32,493 nucleotides of DNA from Alkalinema sp. RU_4_3 (GCA_012031975.1 JAAUSA010000033.1:1-32493); one strand, 5' to 3'; shown: positions 1 to 9,317, counted from the first letter of the stretch. Notes: generated from the sequence alone by a model not told the origin. Translations and numbers: made by a program.

Positions 1-76
1 CTCAGCATGACGATCGAACCCCCTGTAATGCCTATCATTCAGGGATTTAACCGTTTCAACGGGTTTGAGTTGTTAG

Positions 77-96
77 CCTGGGATTTTAATCCCAGG
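77..96. repeat. 20-bp perfect palindrome upstream of the Fe-S gene
   Basis: Two 9-bp arms (CCTGGGATT / AATCCCAGG) face each other around a TT centre. The element lies in the gene-free first 281 bases, where I see no convincing gene. Hairpins of this wording recur between cyanobacterial genes, so a dispersed intergenic repeat is as likely as an operator. Confidence 0.5.
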
Positions 97-281
97 TGGG
101 CCATGCGATCGTCGAGTAGAACCCAAATTGAGTTCGCCAACAGAATCATGAATTGCGGGCTAGTCGGGCCGTCCCTACAGGACTCTCACTAACCCGTGGG
201 AGACTGAATTTGGAATTGCTGTCGGATGGTTTCACGGTAGGATCAGATCCACCCTTGAAGCCATCCGATCGCCCGTTTTAA

Positions 282-653
282 ATGATTCATCTCTCCGCCC
301 GCGCCGCCGCTGAAATCCATCGCATGCAAAACCAGCGTCGGCAACCCGACAGCTACTTCCGCCTCAACGTGCTCACGGGCGGCTGTCAGGGCCTGCGCTA
401 TGACATCCAGCTTGTAGAACAACCGAACCCCGACGAACAAGTCATCCGCCAGCAGGGCGTGGCCATCGCCGTCAGCGATCGCACAATCCTCCAAGTCACC
501 GGACTGCAACTCGACTTCGCCGACGACCTGATGGGCGGGGCCTTCCAATTCCAAAACCCCCAGGCCGTCAAACTCTGCGACTGCGGCAACTCCTTCGCGA
601 TCGCTCCACCAACGACCAGGACTGGAACGTCGATTGTGGCCTGTAGGCCCTGA
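282..653 (+). CDS. A-type iron-sulfur carrier (IscA/SufA/Ycf57-like)
   Basis: Small scaffold/carrier protein that would pass Fe-S clusters to apo-proteins in the cytoplasm. The 123-residue frame has the family layout: a first cysteine in TGGCQGLRY (about residue 35) and a C-terminal pair in LCDCGNSFAI, with the cyanobacterial stretch DDLMGGAFQFQNP before it. Start ATG at 282. The tail after NSFAIA looks atypical (PPTTRTGTSIVACRP). One extra C near 605-607 would instead give a tail PTNDQDWNVDCGL ending at 646, which looks more natural, so the last 15 residues may come from a sequencing slip. It lies immediately upstream of the str operon on the same strand. Confidence 0.8.
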   Translation: MIHLSARAAAEIHRMQNQRRQPDSYFRLNVLTGGCQGLRYDIQLVEQPNPDEQVIRQQGVAIAVSDRTILQVTGLQLDFADDLMGGAFQFQNPQAVKLCDCGNSFAIAPPTTRTGTSIVACRP

Positions 654-694
654 CGGGGCCAAAACTTCGATCGCCGTTTATCACCTACTTATGG

Positions 695-700
695 TATATT
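695..700 (+). promoter_or_regulatory. possible -10 element (TATATT) of the str operon
   Basis: TATATT lies 52 bases before the rpsL start in the only gap between the Fe-S gene and rpsL. No good -35 hexamer is visible at the expected spacing. Inference from position only. Confidence 0.3.
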
Positions 701-751
701 CGGTGATCGTTGAAACTTTTGGAACAGCCAGGAAAAAAGGCAAGCATACCA

Positions 752-1156
752 ATGCCAACTATCCAGCAACTCATTCGTGATGAGAGAAACCGCGAAAACA
801 AGAAAACCAAGTCGCCTGCTCCATAAAGCTGCCCTCAGCGTCGTGGTGTCTGCACTCGTGTGTATACCACCACGCCGAAGAAGCCGAACTCCGCCCTCCG
901 TAAGGTGGCGCGGGTCCGTCTGACCTCTGGCTTTGAAGTGACGGCCTATATCCCCGGTATTGGCCATAACCTTCAGGAACACTCCGTCGTCATGATCCGT
1001 GGGGGTCGTGTTAAGGACCTGCCCGGTGTGCGCTACCACATCATTCGCGGGACCCTAGATACCGCTGGTGTGAAGGATCGCAAACAGGGTCGATCGAAGT
1101 ACGGTGCTAAGCGTCCGAAACCCGGCGCTCCGGCAGCAACTGGTAAGAAGAAGTAA
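752..1156 (+). CDS. rpsL: 30S ribosomal protein S12, with an in-frame stop
   Basis: S12 sits at the ribosomal decoding centre. The start [12 protein letters not shown] at 752 is typical of cyanobacterial S12. The same reading frame continues through [25 protein letters not shown] and the [26 protein letters not shown] core to the usual end ([10 protein letters not shown]), but is interrupted by TAA at 824-826. At that point the family reads PALKxCPQ and this sequence reads PAP-stop-SCPQ. Frame and length are otherwise right (134 codons plus stop), so a base-call error is the simplest reading, but unlike the other broken genes here this one is not a simple homopolymer change. First gene of rpsL-rpsG-fusA-tuf. 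Confidence 0.88.
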
Positions 1157-1164
1157 GAAGTAGG

Positions 1165-1215
1165 TGGAAAAATCCCAGTTCCTAGAGATGAGTTGCTAGG
1201 GTGCTGGATTTTCCA
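1165..1215 (+). promoter_or_regulatory. long imperfect stem-loop in the rpsL-rpsG gap
   Basis: Outer arms TGGAAAAATCCCAG and CTGGATTTTCCA pair with two bulges, and inner arms CCTAG/CTAGG close a short loop. No T-run follows, so attenuation or a protein-binding mRNA structure is as likely as termination. In enterobacteria S7 represses its own operon by binding the rpsL-rpsG junction; whether this element acts alike is inference. The rest of the 298-base gap (1157-1454) shows no ORF. Confidence 0.4.
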
Positions 1216-1454
1216 TAGGTAGGGCTGGGCCTCTCACGTTCGCCCCGTCACTACCGCTAGGCTAAACCCCGAGCATTGAATTGGTTTCTGGAAAGATCTA
1301 TGCTGGATTTTGAACCCTTCCTGGCAGCGGTTACCTAGCCCTTCGATAGGTATGAGAAAGTAGGGTTTGCGACGGATGGCTTCAGGGCTATTTGTGCAAG
1401 CTTTTTCCCATGGATTTATTGAATGTGTAAGGTCTAGTAAGGAAACCCCATCAA

Positions 1455-1924
<470 letters not shown>

Positions 1925-2010
1925 ACGTTTAGAATCGTAACGGTGTGTTTTGCGGGTACCCGCAGGGTGCACCGCAATCATATCGTTCAAAAATAATCGA
2001 GGAGGTAACC

Positions 2011-4134
2011 GTGGCTCGGACCGTTCCGCTCGAAAGAGTACGAAATATCGGAATTGCTGCCCACATTGATGCGGGCAAAACGACTACAACGGAACGGATC
2101 CTGTTCTATTCCGGTGTGGTGCACAAAATCGGCGAAGTCCATGACGGCGGTGCTACCACGGACTGGATGGAACAGGAGAAAGAGCGCGGTATTACCATTA
2201 CGGCGGCTGCCATCAGTACCCAATGGACCCGACGGGATCCTGAGTCCCCTACCAAGGTCCAGGAAGGCGCCCTGGAGCATAAGATCAACATCATTGACAC
2301 CCCCGGTCACGTGGACTTCACCATTGAAGTCGAACGTTCCATGCGGGTACTTGATGGCGTGATCGCTGTGTTCTGTTCCGTGGGGGGCGTACAACCCCAG
2401 TCGGAAACGGTGTGGCGTCAGGCCGATCGCTACGCCGTTCCCCGCGTCATCTTCGTCAACAAGATGGATCGCACGGGTGCCAACTTCTACAACGTCTACG
2501 CCCAGGTCAAAGATCGCTTGAAAACTCCGGCTGTGCCTTTGCAGTTGCCGATCGGCGCAGAGGACAATTTCCAGGGGATCGTGGACTTGGTACGGATGAA
2601 GGCCTATGTCCATAAGGATGACTTGGGTAAGGAAATCGAAGTGGTGGATATCCCCGCTGATCTCCAGGACCGGGCCGATGAATTTCGGGCCAAGCTACTT
2701 GATGCCGTAGCGGAAACCGATGATGTCCTGATGGAGAAATACTTCGCAGGCGAATCCTTCACCGTGGAAGAAATCCAGAAGGCCGTCCGTAAGGGCGTGT
2801 TGGAAGGCACCATGGTACCAATGTTCTGCGGTTCTGCCTTTAAGAACAAAGGCGTCCAGCAGCTCCTCGATGCGGTCGTGGACTATATGCCCGCACCGAT
2901 CGACGTTAAGGCCATTGTCGGCACCATGCCCGACGGCAGCCAGCAGGAGCGTCCCGCCAGCGACGACGAGAAGTTATCGGCCCTAGCCTTTAAGGTGATG
3001 ACCGATAAGTTCGTGGGTCGCTTGACCTTCGTCCGAGTCTACTCCGGCGTCCTGAGTAAGGGCACCTATATCTACAATTCCACCAAGGACAAGAAGGAGC
3101 GCGTGTCGCGCCTGATCGTCATGAAGGCGGATGAGCGGATCGATGTAGACGAGCTGCGGGCGGGGGATCTGGGCGCGATTCCCGGTCTGTCCGACACCCT
3201 GACGGGGGATACCCTGGTCAAGGAAGGCGACGGGATTATTCTGGAATCGCTGTTTATTCCAGAGCCGGTGATTTCGGTCGCCGTCGAACCCAAAACCAAG
3301 AGCGACATGGAAAAACTTTCCAAGGCGCTCAAGGCTCTCTCCGAGGAAGATCCCACCTTCCGCGTTAGCATCGATGCTGAAACCAATCAAACCGTGATCG
3401 CCGGGATGGGTGAACTTCACCTGGAAATCCTGGTCGATCGGATGATGCGGGAATTCAAGGTCGAAGCCAACGTGGGCGCTCCCCAGGTGGCCTACCGCGA
3501 AACGATTCGCAAGCAGGTCAAATCCGAAGGGAAGTTCGTCCGTCAGTCGGGGGGTAAGGGTCAGTATGGTCACGTCGTGATCACGCTGGAGCCGGGGGAA
3601 CCGGGCTGCGGCTTCGAGTTTGTCTCGAAGGTTGTGGGCGGTACGGTGCCGAAGGAATACGTCGGACCTGCGGAAGCGGGGATGAAAGAAGCTTGCGAAT
3701 CCGGTGTGATTGCGGGTTATCCTTTGATTGACGTAAAGGCAACGCTGATCGATGGTTCTTACCACGATGTTGACTCGAACGAGATGGCCTTTAAGATTGC
3801 CGGATCGATGGCACTTAAGGAGGCTGTCCTCAAAGCTTCTCCGGTATTGCTCGAACCTGTGATGAAAGTCGAGGTCGAGGCACCGGAAGATTATCTTGGT
3901 CCGGTCATGGGGAACTTGATTTCCCGCCGGGGTCAAATCGAATCCCAAGGCGTTGAGCGTGGGATCGCCAAGGTGGTCACTAAAGTACCGTTGGCTGAGA
4001 TGTTTGGTTATGCAACCGACATCCGGTCTATGACCCAGGGTCGGGGTACTTTCACGATGGAATTTGCAAACTATGAGGAAGTGCCTCGGAACGTTGCAGA
4101 AGCCATCATCGCGAAAAACAAAGGGAACGCTTAG
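2011..4134 (+). CDS. fusA: elongation factor G
   Basis: Translocation GTPase. A strong GGAGG at 2001-2005 decides the GTG start at 2011 (protein [15 protein letters not shown]), not the longer in-frame start at 1945. GTPase motifs are present: AHIDAGKTT (P-loop, about 17-25), [14 protein letters not shown] and NKMD. Predicted length is 707 residues, about 15 more than the common ~692. The excess is one insertion of about 15 residues between QW (about 72) and the [11 protein letters not shown] strand ([17 protein letters not shown]). The insertion is in frame and flanked by perfectly conserved sequence, so it is real and not an error. Lies 86 bases after rpsG and 20 before tuf. Confidence 0.97.
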   Translation: MARTVPLERVRNIGIAAHIDAGKTTTTERILFYSGVVHKIGEVHDGGATTDWMEQEKERGITITAAAISTQWTRRDPESPTKVQEGALEHKINIIDTPGHVDFTIEVERSMRVLDGVIAVFCSVGGVQPQSETVWRQADRYAVPRVIFVNKMDRTGANFYNVYAQVKDRLKTPAVPLQLPIGAEDNFQGIVDLVRMKAYVHKDDLGKEIEVVDIPADLQDRADEFRAKLLDAVAETDDVLMEKYFAGESFTVEEIQKAVRKGVLEGTMVPMFCGSAFKNKGVQQLLDAVVDYMPAPIDVKAIVGTMPDGSQQERPASDDEKLSALAFKVMTDKFVGRLTFVRVYSGVLSKGTYIYNSTKDKKERVSRLIVMKADERIDVDELRAGDLGAIPGLSDTLTGDTLVKEGDGIILESLFIPEPVISVAVEPKTKSDMEKLSKALKALSEEDPTFRVSIDAETNQTVIAGMGELHLEILVDRMMREFKVEANVGAPQVAYRETIRKQVKSEGKFVRQSGGKGQYGHVVITLEPGEPGCGFEFVSKVVGGTVPKEYVGPAEAGMKEACESGVIAGYPLIDVKATLIDGSYHDVDSNEMAFKIAGSMALKEAVLKASPVLLEPVMKVEVEAPEDYLGPVMGNLISRRGQIESQGVERGIAKVVTKVPLAEMFGYATDIRSMTQGRGTFTMEFANYEEVPRNVAEAIIAKNKGNA

Positions 4135-4154
4135 ATTTACAGAGGAACAATTCA

Positions 4155-5383
4155 ATGGCACGCGCTAAGTTTGAAAGAACCAAACCCCACGTCAACATCG
4201 GCACGATCGGTCACGTTGACCATGGTAAAACCACGCTGACGGCAGCAATTACCTCGACGCTGGCTGCCCTGGGTCAGGCCGCAGCAAAGGGTTACGCGGA
4301 TATCGACGCAGCTCCTGAGGAAAAGGCGCGCGGTATTACGATTAACACCGCCCACGTGGAGTACGAGACCGAGACTCGCCACTACGCCCATGTGGACTGC
4401 CCCGGTCACGCGGATTATGTGAAAACATGATTACGGGTGCGGCTCAAATGGACGGTGGGATCCTGGTGTGCTCCGCCGCCGATGGTCCTATGCCCCAGAC
4501 CCGTGAGCACATTCTGCTGGCCCGTCAGGTGGGTGTGCCCAGCCTGGTGGTCTTCTTGAACAAGAAGGACTTGGTGGATGACGATGAACTGTTGGAATTG
4601 GTGGAAATGGAAGTGCGCGAGTTGCTGAGCAGCTACGACTTCCCCGGTGACGACACCCCAATTACCTGCGGTTCCGCGACCAAGGCCTTGGAAGTGATGC
4701 AGGCTAACCCCAAGACCCAGAAGGGTGACAATGAGTGGGTGGATGCAATTCACCAGCTGATGGAATCTGTGGATGCTTACATCCCCACGCCTGAGCGGGA
4801 AGTGGACAAACCCTTCTTGATGGCTGTGGAAGATGTGTTCTCGATTACGGGTCGTGGTACGGTTGCCACGGGTCGTATTGAGCGTGGTCAGATCAAAATC
4901 CAGGAAGAAGTGGAAGTTGTGGGTCTGCGCGACACCCGCAAGACCACGGTGACCGGGATCGAGATGTTCCGTAAGCAGTTGGAATCCGGCCAGGCTGGGG
5001 ACAACGCAGGTTTGTTGCTGCGTGGTATCCAGAAGGAAGATATCGAGCGCGGTATGGTCTTGGCCAAAACTGGTTCGATTAAGCCCCACACCAAGTTTGA
5101 GTCTGAGGTTTACATCCTGAAGAAGGAAGAGGGTGGCCGTCACACGCCGTTCTTCTCCGGCTACCGTCCTCAGTTCTACGTCCGTACGACTGACGTGACC
5201 GGGACGATCAGCGACTTCACCAGCAGCGAAGGCGAGAAGTCCGAAATGGTTATGCCTGGTGACAACATCAAGATGACCGTTGAGCTGATCTGCCCCGTGG
5301 CAATTGAGCAAGGGATGCGTTTTGCGATCCGTGAGGGTGGCCGCACCGTGGGTTCTGGCATTGTGGCTAAGATCCTCGCGTAA
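4155..5383 (+). CDS. tuf: elongation factor Tu (one-base frameshift)
   Basis: Delivers aminoacyl-tRNA to the ribosome. The first frame carries [24 protein letters not shown] and [10 protein letters not shown]; the second starts at [15 protein letters not shown] and carries NKKD and the C-terminal beta-barrel domains to the end ([11 protein letters not shown]). AAAA at 4422-4425 should be AAAAA (family reads [15 protein letters not shown]); one A restores a 409-residue protein, the usual cyanobacterial length. AGAGGA precedes the ATG. A strong hairpin follows the stop. The break is read as a sequencing deletion. Confidence 0.95.
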
Positions 5384-5390
5384 GTTCCTC

Positions 5391-5430
5391 TGAAAGGGCG
5401 GCGTTTCGAGTTTGAAACGCCGCCCTTTCA
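5391..5430 (+). terminator. perfect 17-bp hairpin after tuf
   Basis: Arms 5391-5407 and 5414-5430 are perfectly complementary (TGAAAGGGCGGCGTTTC and its reverse complement) with a 6-base loop, 7 bases after the tuf stop. There is no T-run, so it may stabilise the mRNA 3' end or act with another factor. It separates tuf from rpsJ. Confidence 0.65.
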
Positions 5431-5450
5431 TCCCTAACCCGCGTTTGCAT

Positions 5451-5470
5451 TGAAGTTTAGTGAAGTTTAG
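5451..5470 (+). repeat. tandem 10-mer upstream of rpsJ
   Basis: TGAAGTTTAG occurs twice back to back, and a partial third copy (CTGAAGTTTTG) follows at 5473. It lies about 80 bases before rpsJ, in the likely promoter region. Could be an operator or chance. Confidence 0.5.
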
Positions 5471-5512
5471 AACTGAAGTTTTGACCTTCTAAGCCTCAAT
5501 ACCAGTGCGTGA

Positions 5513-5518
5513 TACAAT
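5513..5518 (+). promoter_or_regulatory. possible -10 (TACAAT) of rpsJ
   Basis: TACAAT lies 31 bases before the rpsJ ATG and downstream of the tuf hairpin. The nearest -35-like TTGACC (5481) is too far upstream (26-base spacer), so this is a weak call. Confidence 0.35.
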
Positions 5519-5549
5519 CTAGAACCTTGACAATATAGGCACCATTGCA

Positions 5550-5867
5550 ATGGCTACTGTTCAGCAGCAGAAAATTCGGATTCGTTTGAAGGCTTTTGAT
5601 CGTCGTCTTTTGGACACTTCCTGCGAGAAGATTGTCGAAACGGCAAATCGTACGGATGCGATCGCGATCGGCCCTATTCCCTTGCCCACTCGCCGCCGCA
5701 TCTATTGCGTGTTGCGTTCTCCCCACGTGGACAAGGATTCCCGCGAGCATTTTGAAACGCGTACTCACCGTCGGATTATCGACATTCGCCAGCCTTCGTC
5801 GAAGACGATCGATGCGCTGATGAAGTTGGATTTGCCTGCTGGTGTGGATATTGAAGTGAAGCTGTAA
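5550..5867 (+). CDS. rpsJ: 30S ribosomal protein S10
   Basis: S10 is a 30S head protein and, in well-studied bacteria, also the transcription elongation factor NusE. The 105-residue frame is complete and typical: [53 protein letters not shown], ending [12 protein letters not shown]. It follows tuf, the usual cyanobacterial order, but lies behind the tuf hairpin and has its own terminator, so it may be transcribed separately. Confidence 0.97.
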   Translation: MATVQQQKIRIRLKAFDRRLLDTSCEKIVETANRTDAIAIGPIPLPTRRRIYCVLRSPHVDKDSREHFETRTHRRIIDIRQPSSKTIDALMKLDLPAGVDIEVKL

Positions 5868-5892
5868 GCGCTTTATTCGATTGGTTTAGTTG

Positions 5893-5928
5893 AGGGCAGG
5901 TTTTGGCGATGGCTGAAACCTGCCCTTT
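5893..5928 (+). terminator. rho-independent-type terminator after rpsJ
   Basis: An 11-bp perfect stem (AGGGCAGGTTT / AAACCTGCCCT) with a 12-base loop is followed by TTTAT, 26 bases after the rpsJ stop. Confidence 0.75.
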
Positions 5929-6062
5929 ATTGCAGCTTGGAGGTGGTGGCGGGGCGATCGGGAGGAGGCCCCCGAGCCCCCAAGTTTGGGGGGACCGAGC
6001 CGTAGATTTAAGGCTAACTGCTATGTTTAGATGAGAGCACTCTTCGCGACTAGCCAATAAAT

Positions 6063-6335
6063 ATGCCGCCGCCAGAAGTTCAAGACCTGCTTCAGACGAA
6101 CCGATTCCTACGACTAATTTACTTGGTCGGTAACATCGGTTCGTTCTTTAGTTTGATAATTACGATCGTTTTTCCCCTGCCGCTATTTGTCTACAGCGTG
6201 AAGAACCACTTACCTTGGCAGTGAGCATTATTACTTGGCTTATTGTCGATCGTCATTGGGTATGGCACGATGCGCGGTTTTGGCAGACTTCAGGGGTGGG
6301 CACTTAATCGCTGCAAACTGTTAAAACAGCGTTAG
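6063..6335 (+). pseudogene. small two-helix membrane protein frame interrupted by TGA
   Basis: From ATG 6063 a 53-codon frame encodes MPPPEVQDLLQTNRFLRLIY and then a hydrophobic segment (about 28-44), ending in NHLPWQ at TGA 6222-6224. The same frame continues without a stop to TAG 6333-6335 and encodes a second hydrophobic segment (ALLLGLLSIVIGYG) and a basic tail (NRCKLLKQR). Read through (TGA to TGG would give PWQW) it is a ~90-residue two-helix membrane protein. In a window with many base errors a miscalled codon is plausible. It ends exactly where the convergent Uma2 gene ends. I do not recognise the family. Confidence 0.45.
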
Positions 6336-6905
6336 CTAGGGTGACCAGCGATCGAGCCCTAACAAGATATCGATCGAAACCACCAAGTCAGAGAATGCGA
6401 GGGGACTAATGATACCCGTTGTATAGGTTTGTTTTGACTGGTACTCACCGTCGAGCGGATCGCGAAAGACAACCAATCGCCTCGCTGGTAGGTTCACCAC
6501 CCAATATTCCTGGATTCCCGCCGCCGCATAGACTTTATCTTTGATTTCTACGTCTTTCTTGAGACTGGTGTTAGACAGCTCGATCAACCAGAAAATATCC
6601 TCAGGATAAGGATGATGCGCTTCGTAGCCCCACACCTGAAAGGTCACGATCGCTAGGTCTGGCTCTGGCTCAGAAGCACTCTCTGGTAGGGTAATGGGCT
6701 TACTGTCGCGGAGGAGGGCTCGATTGCCTAGGAGATGTCGCAAATAAGTCCCAATTCCATCGCCTCGACCTGCATGGACTTCTCCTTCTGAGGGCATCGT
6801 TACCAACTCTCCGTTCAATAGTTCAATATGCTGGCCTTCAAATACCCCTGCATTCACCGCTTGGTGATACTGATCTATGGTCCATCGATAAGCCGCAACC
6901 GTCAT
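6336..6905 (-). CDS. Uma2 family (DUF820) restriction-like endonuclease
   Basis: Family expanded in cyanobacteria, with a PD-(D/E)XK-type nuclease fold and no settled biological role. Visible marks: IELLNGELVTM near the N terminus, PEPDLAIV (acidic metal position), FWLIELSNTSLKKDVEIKDK (E and K of the core) and YAAAGIQEYWVVNL, the family's C-terminal signature. About 189 residues from the start at 6905, chosen because AAGGTGG lies just upstream; a longer in-frame start at 6980 adds a segment without family resemblance. Convergent with the small membrane ORF; single-gene unit. Confidence 0.8.
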   Translation of the reverse strand: MTVAAYRWTIDQYHQAVNAGVFEGQHIELLNGELVTMPSEGEVHAGRGDGIGTYLRHLLGNRALLRDSKPITLPESASEPEPDLAIVTFQVWGYEAHHPYPEDIFWLIELSNTSLKKDVEIKDKVYAAAGIQEYWVVNLPARRLVVFRDPLDGEYQSKQTYTTGIISPLAFSDLVVSIDILLGLDRWSP

Positions 6906-7054
6906 GACGCCCACCTTTTTCAAGACTGTTTCTATAGTAGCAAACCCACTTTTACCCAGCCAAATTCCCAGAAAAGGCAACTCCAGAGATCAAATCGCTA
7001 GGCCGATCGGCTACATTAAGTAAAGATTTACAGCGCTTTTGTAGGAACATTGCC

Positions 7055-7717
7055 ATGCCTTTCTCTTCCACCATGGCGGTACGGGAACTGCCGCTCTTCC
7101 CACTGCCGGGCCTGGTGCTCTTCCCCAATCGCCCCCTCCCCCTCCATATCTTCGAACACCGCTATCGCATCATGATGAACACCATTCTCGAAGGCGATCG
7201 CCGCTTCGGGGTGCTGATGTGGGACGAAGCTGCGGGGAAACCTTCGTCGGTGGGCTGCTGCGCGGAAATTATTCAGTTCCAACGACAGCCAGACGATCGG
7301 ATCAATATCCTCACCCTCGGACAGCAGCGCTTCCGCGTCCTGGAGTACACCCGCGAAAATCCCTATCGGGTCGGCCTGGTGGAATGGATTGATGATGATG
7401 CCACGAACAAAGATCTGCGGCCCCTAGCGCGGGAGGTCTCGACGCTACTGGATGATGTGGTGAGGCTGTCGTCTAAGCTGTCGGACCAGCCGATCGAGAT
7501 TCCCGATGATATTCCTGATCTGCCCATGGAGCTGTCCTACTGGATCGCTAGCAATCTCTATGGGGTGCCCGAGGAACAGCAGGCACTGCTGGAGATGCAG
7601 GATACCTATGCGCGGCTCGAACGGGAGTCGGAGATTTTGTCCTCGACCCGGAATCACTTGGCGGCAAGGACCGTGCTCAAGGATACCCTGGGCAATGTGG
7701 GGGGGTTGGACGATTAG
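7055..7717 (+). CDS. Lon N-terminal (LON substrate-binding) domain protein
   Basis: A stand-alone LON domain without the AAA+ or protease parts of Lon, 220 residues. Family signs: RELPLFPLPGLVLFPNRPLPLHIFEHRYR at the start, FGVLMWD, a GCCAEI strand, ILTLGQQRFRV, then a helical C-terminal half (LPMELSYWIASNLYGVPEEQQALLEM). Such proteins occur throughout cyanobacteria; the function is not established, and substrate recognition or a chaperone role is inferred from the fold. AGGA precedes the ATG at 7055; an in-frame ATG at 7073 is an alternative. Its stop overlaps the pheA stop by 4 bases. Confidence 0.85.
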   Translation: MPFSSTMAVRELPLFPLPGLVLFPNRPLPLHIFEHRYRIMMNTILEGDRRFGVLMWDEAAGKPSSVGCCAEIIQFQRQPDDRINILTLGQQRFRVLEYTRENPYRVGLVEWIDDDATNKDLRPLAREVSTLLDDVVRLSSKLSDQPIEIPDDIPDLPMELSYWIASNLYGVPEEQQALLEMQDTYARLERESEILSSTRNHLAARTVLKDTLGNVGGLDD

Positions 7718-8586
7718 GTGCGGCCTGTGATGTCCACAAGGTCATAGCTGCCGAAGATCTTCAGGGTTTCGGCCTGGGCGGCCAAATCCTGGAGGGCGGC
7801 TTGGGTTAGGGTGGCGCGGGCATCAGCTTCCATGTCGATGAAGAATAGGTATTCGCCCATCGATCGCTTGGTGGGCCGTGATTCAATTCGGCTCAGGTTG
7901 ATGTTCCGTTTGGCGCAGATTTGCAGAGCTTGGACCAAACCACCGGGACAGTTGGCCGGAAGGGTGAAGGCGAGGGAGGTGTAGGCTCCACCGGGGGCAC
8001 TTTCGCGGCTCAAAAGGATAAAACGGGTGCAGTTGTCGGGGTGATCGTTGATCGCCTGGGCAAGAATCGGCGTTTGGGATAACTCCGCCGCGCGTTCTGA
8101 GGAGATGGTGGCGCAGGTTGGGTCAGATAAATATTTGAGGCCCTCGGAGGTGGAATTGGTGGGGATGATTTCGGCCTGGGGGAGGTTTTGGGTTAGCCAT
8201 TGGAGGCATTGGGAGAGGGCCTGGGGGTGGGAGTAGACGCGCTGTACGCGATCGATCGCCCCCGCCCGACTCAGAAAAGCATGACGAATTGGCATCAAGA
8301 GAGCACCATGGATCTGGAGTTGGTTCATCTGCCAGAGGCTGTCGAGGGTCATGGTGACGCCGCCTTCGACGGAATTTTCGATGGGGACGATCGCCAAGGG
8401 AACCTCACCGTTGGCGACGGCTTGGATGGTCAGGGGGATGCTGGGGTAGGGTTGGAGCTGGTAGTCCTGGTGGGTGGTGTGGGACAGGTGGTGGCTATAG
8501 TGGAGGGCGGCGGCTTCGGCATAGGTGCCAGCGGGGCCGAGGTGAGCTATGGTGATTGTCATGGTTGGCGTAGAAAGTTCGGTCAA
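7714..8586 (-). CDS. pheA: prephenate dehydratase
   Basis: Converts prephenate to phenylpyruvate in phenylalanine synthesis. The 290-residue protein has the monofunctional layout: a PDT domain starting IAHLGPAGTYAEAAA, the IVPIENSVEGGV substrate-binding segment, the catalytic TRF motif in NCTRFILL (187-189), and a C-terminal ACT domain with the ESRPTK phenylalanine-binding motif, which implies feedback inhibition. There is no chorismate mutase domain. The start is either MTELSTP at 8586 or MTITIAH eight codons later. Divergent from the DUF1997 gene. Confidence 0.95.
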   Translation of the reverse strand: MTELSTPTMTITIAHLGPAGTYAEAAALHYSHHLSHTTHQDYQLQPYPSIPLTIQAVANGEVPLAIVPIENSVEGGVTMTLDSLWQMNQLQIHGALLMPIRHAFLSRAGAIDRVQRVYSHPQALSQCLQWLTQNLPQAEIIPTNSTSEGLKYLSDPTCATISSERAAELSQTPILAQAINDHPDNCTRFILLSRESAPGGAYTSLAFTLPANCPGGLVQALQICAKRNINLSRIESRPTKRSMGEYLFFIDMEADARATLTQAALQDLAAQAETLKIFGSYDLVDITGRT

Positions 8587-8619
8587 ACGGTGGACAAAAC
8601 TTGGGGGAAAGCGTCGTTT

Positions 8620-8625
8620 TATAAT
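8620..8625 (+). promoter_or_regulatory. -10 element TATAAT before the DUF1997 gene
   Basis: A consensus TATAAT lies 76 bases before the ATG at 8702 in the pheA/DUF1997 divergent gap. No -35 hexamer at standard spacing is evident. Confidence 0.45.
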
Positions 8626-8701
8626 AGTAGGGACTTTTGCGTTTCCGTGGAGCTACGGTTCTCGGCGTAAAATGTAGGCAAGCCAGGTTTGGGAATTCGC
8701 T

Positions 8702-9250
8702 ATGGATGCTCGTTTTAGCGCAAATCAATCGGTGGAAATTGCGGTGCCGGATCTGGCTAGGCCGATCGCGGAATATTTGCGGCAGGGCGATCGGATTGTG
8801 GCGGCCTTGGTGGGCAATGGCGAGATGGCGGTGGTGGGTTCTGATGTCTACCAGTTGAAGCTGAGGCCGATCGGGCTGTTGTCTTTGTCTTTGCAGCCGA
8901 TCGTCAATGTGCGGGTTTGGACGACCGATGATGATGTGTTGCATGTGCGATCGGTGGATTACCAGATTTTGGGGCTGGAGGCCTTTGGGAATCCGAGGTT
9001 TGAGTTGAGGCTGGAGGGGGAGCTGTATCCAAGGGTGGTACGGCAGGAGACAAGGTTGCAGGGGCAGGTGGATCTGGTGGTGGCGGTGGATGTGCCGAAG
9101 CCGCTGTCTTTGACGCCTCGGGGGATGATTGAGCGGGCGGGGAATGCGGTGATGGCGGGGGTGTTGGGGACGATGAAGCAGCAGCTTTTGAAGAATTTGG
9201 TGGCGGATTATCAGGGGTGGGTGCGTCAGGGGAGGACAGTTTTGTCGTAG
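8702..9250 (+). CDS. DUF1997 family protein
   Basis: 182 residues, a family shared by cyanobacteria and plastids with no assigned biochemical role. Recognisable stretches: IAVPDLARPIAEYLRQGDRIVAALV, a YQLKLRPIGLLSLSLQPIVNVRVW strand region, and near the C terminus PKPLSLTPRGMIERAGNAVMAGVLGTMKQQLLKNLVADY, which is typical of the family. No signal peptide or membrane helix. Complete, with its own -10 element. The family assignment is from memory of these motifs. Confidence 0.75.
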   Translation: MDARFSANQSVEIAVPDLARPIAEYLRQGDRIVAALVGNGEMAVVGSDVYQLKLRPIGLLSLSLQPIVNVRVWTTDDDVLHVRSVDYQILGLEAFGNPRFELRLEGELYPRVVRQETRLQGQVDLVVAVDVPKPLSLTPRGMIERAGNAVMAGVLGTMKQQLLKNLVADYQGWVRQGRTVLS

Positions 9251-9281
9251 GTCACTGGATTTGGGTTCATCATGCAACCTC

Positions 9282-9287
9282 TATAAT
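9282..9287 (+). promoter_or_regulatory. -10 element TATAAT before the 9318 gene
   Basis: TATAAT is 31 bases before the ATG at 9318; TTGGGT at 9261 is a weak -35 with a 15-base spacer. It supports ATG 9318 over the upstream in-frame start at 9261, which would lie inside the promoter. Confidence 0.5.
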
Positions 9288-9317
9288 AGGTACAGAGCCC
9301 GTCATCGCCAGAGGCCC

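Noticed and set aside
7-192. 61-codon frame at the left edge
   Set aside because: Crosses a palindromic repeat, no ribosome binding site, no recognisable sequence.
1945-2010. upstream in-frame extension of fusA
   Set aside because: The GGAGG at 2001-2005 and the conserved [15 protein letters not shown] start place initiation at 2011.
2983-4161. 392-codon minus-strand frame
   Set aside because: Lies wholly opposite fusA, which is unmistakable; the His/Arg-rich peptide is a shadow of its codon bias.
4415-5431. 338-codon minus-strand frame
   Set aside because: Antisense shadow of tuf.
5974-5996. GC-rich inverted repeat (CCCCCAA / TTGGGGG) after rpsJ
   Set aside because: Looks like the common cyanobacterial CCCCCAAGTTTGGGGG intergenic repeat; the rpsJ terminator is already placed upstream, so no specific function is assigned.
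8495-9277. 260-codon minus-strand frame, Pro/His/Arg-rich
   Set aside because: Opposite the DUF1997 gene, whose G-rich coding strand forces a low-complexity antisense product; no family resemblance.
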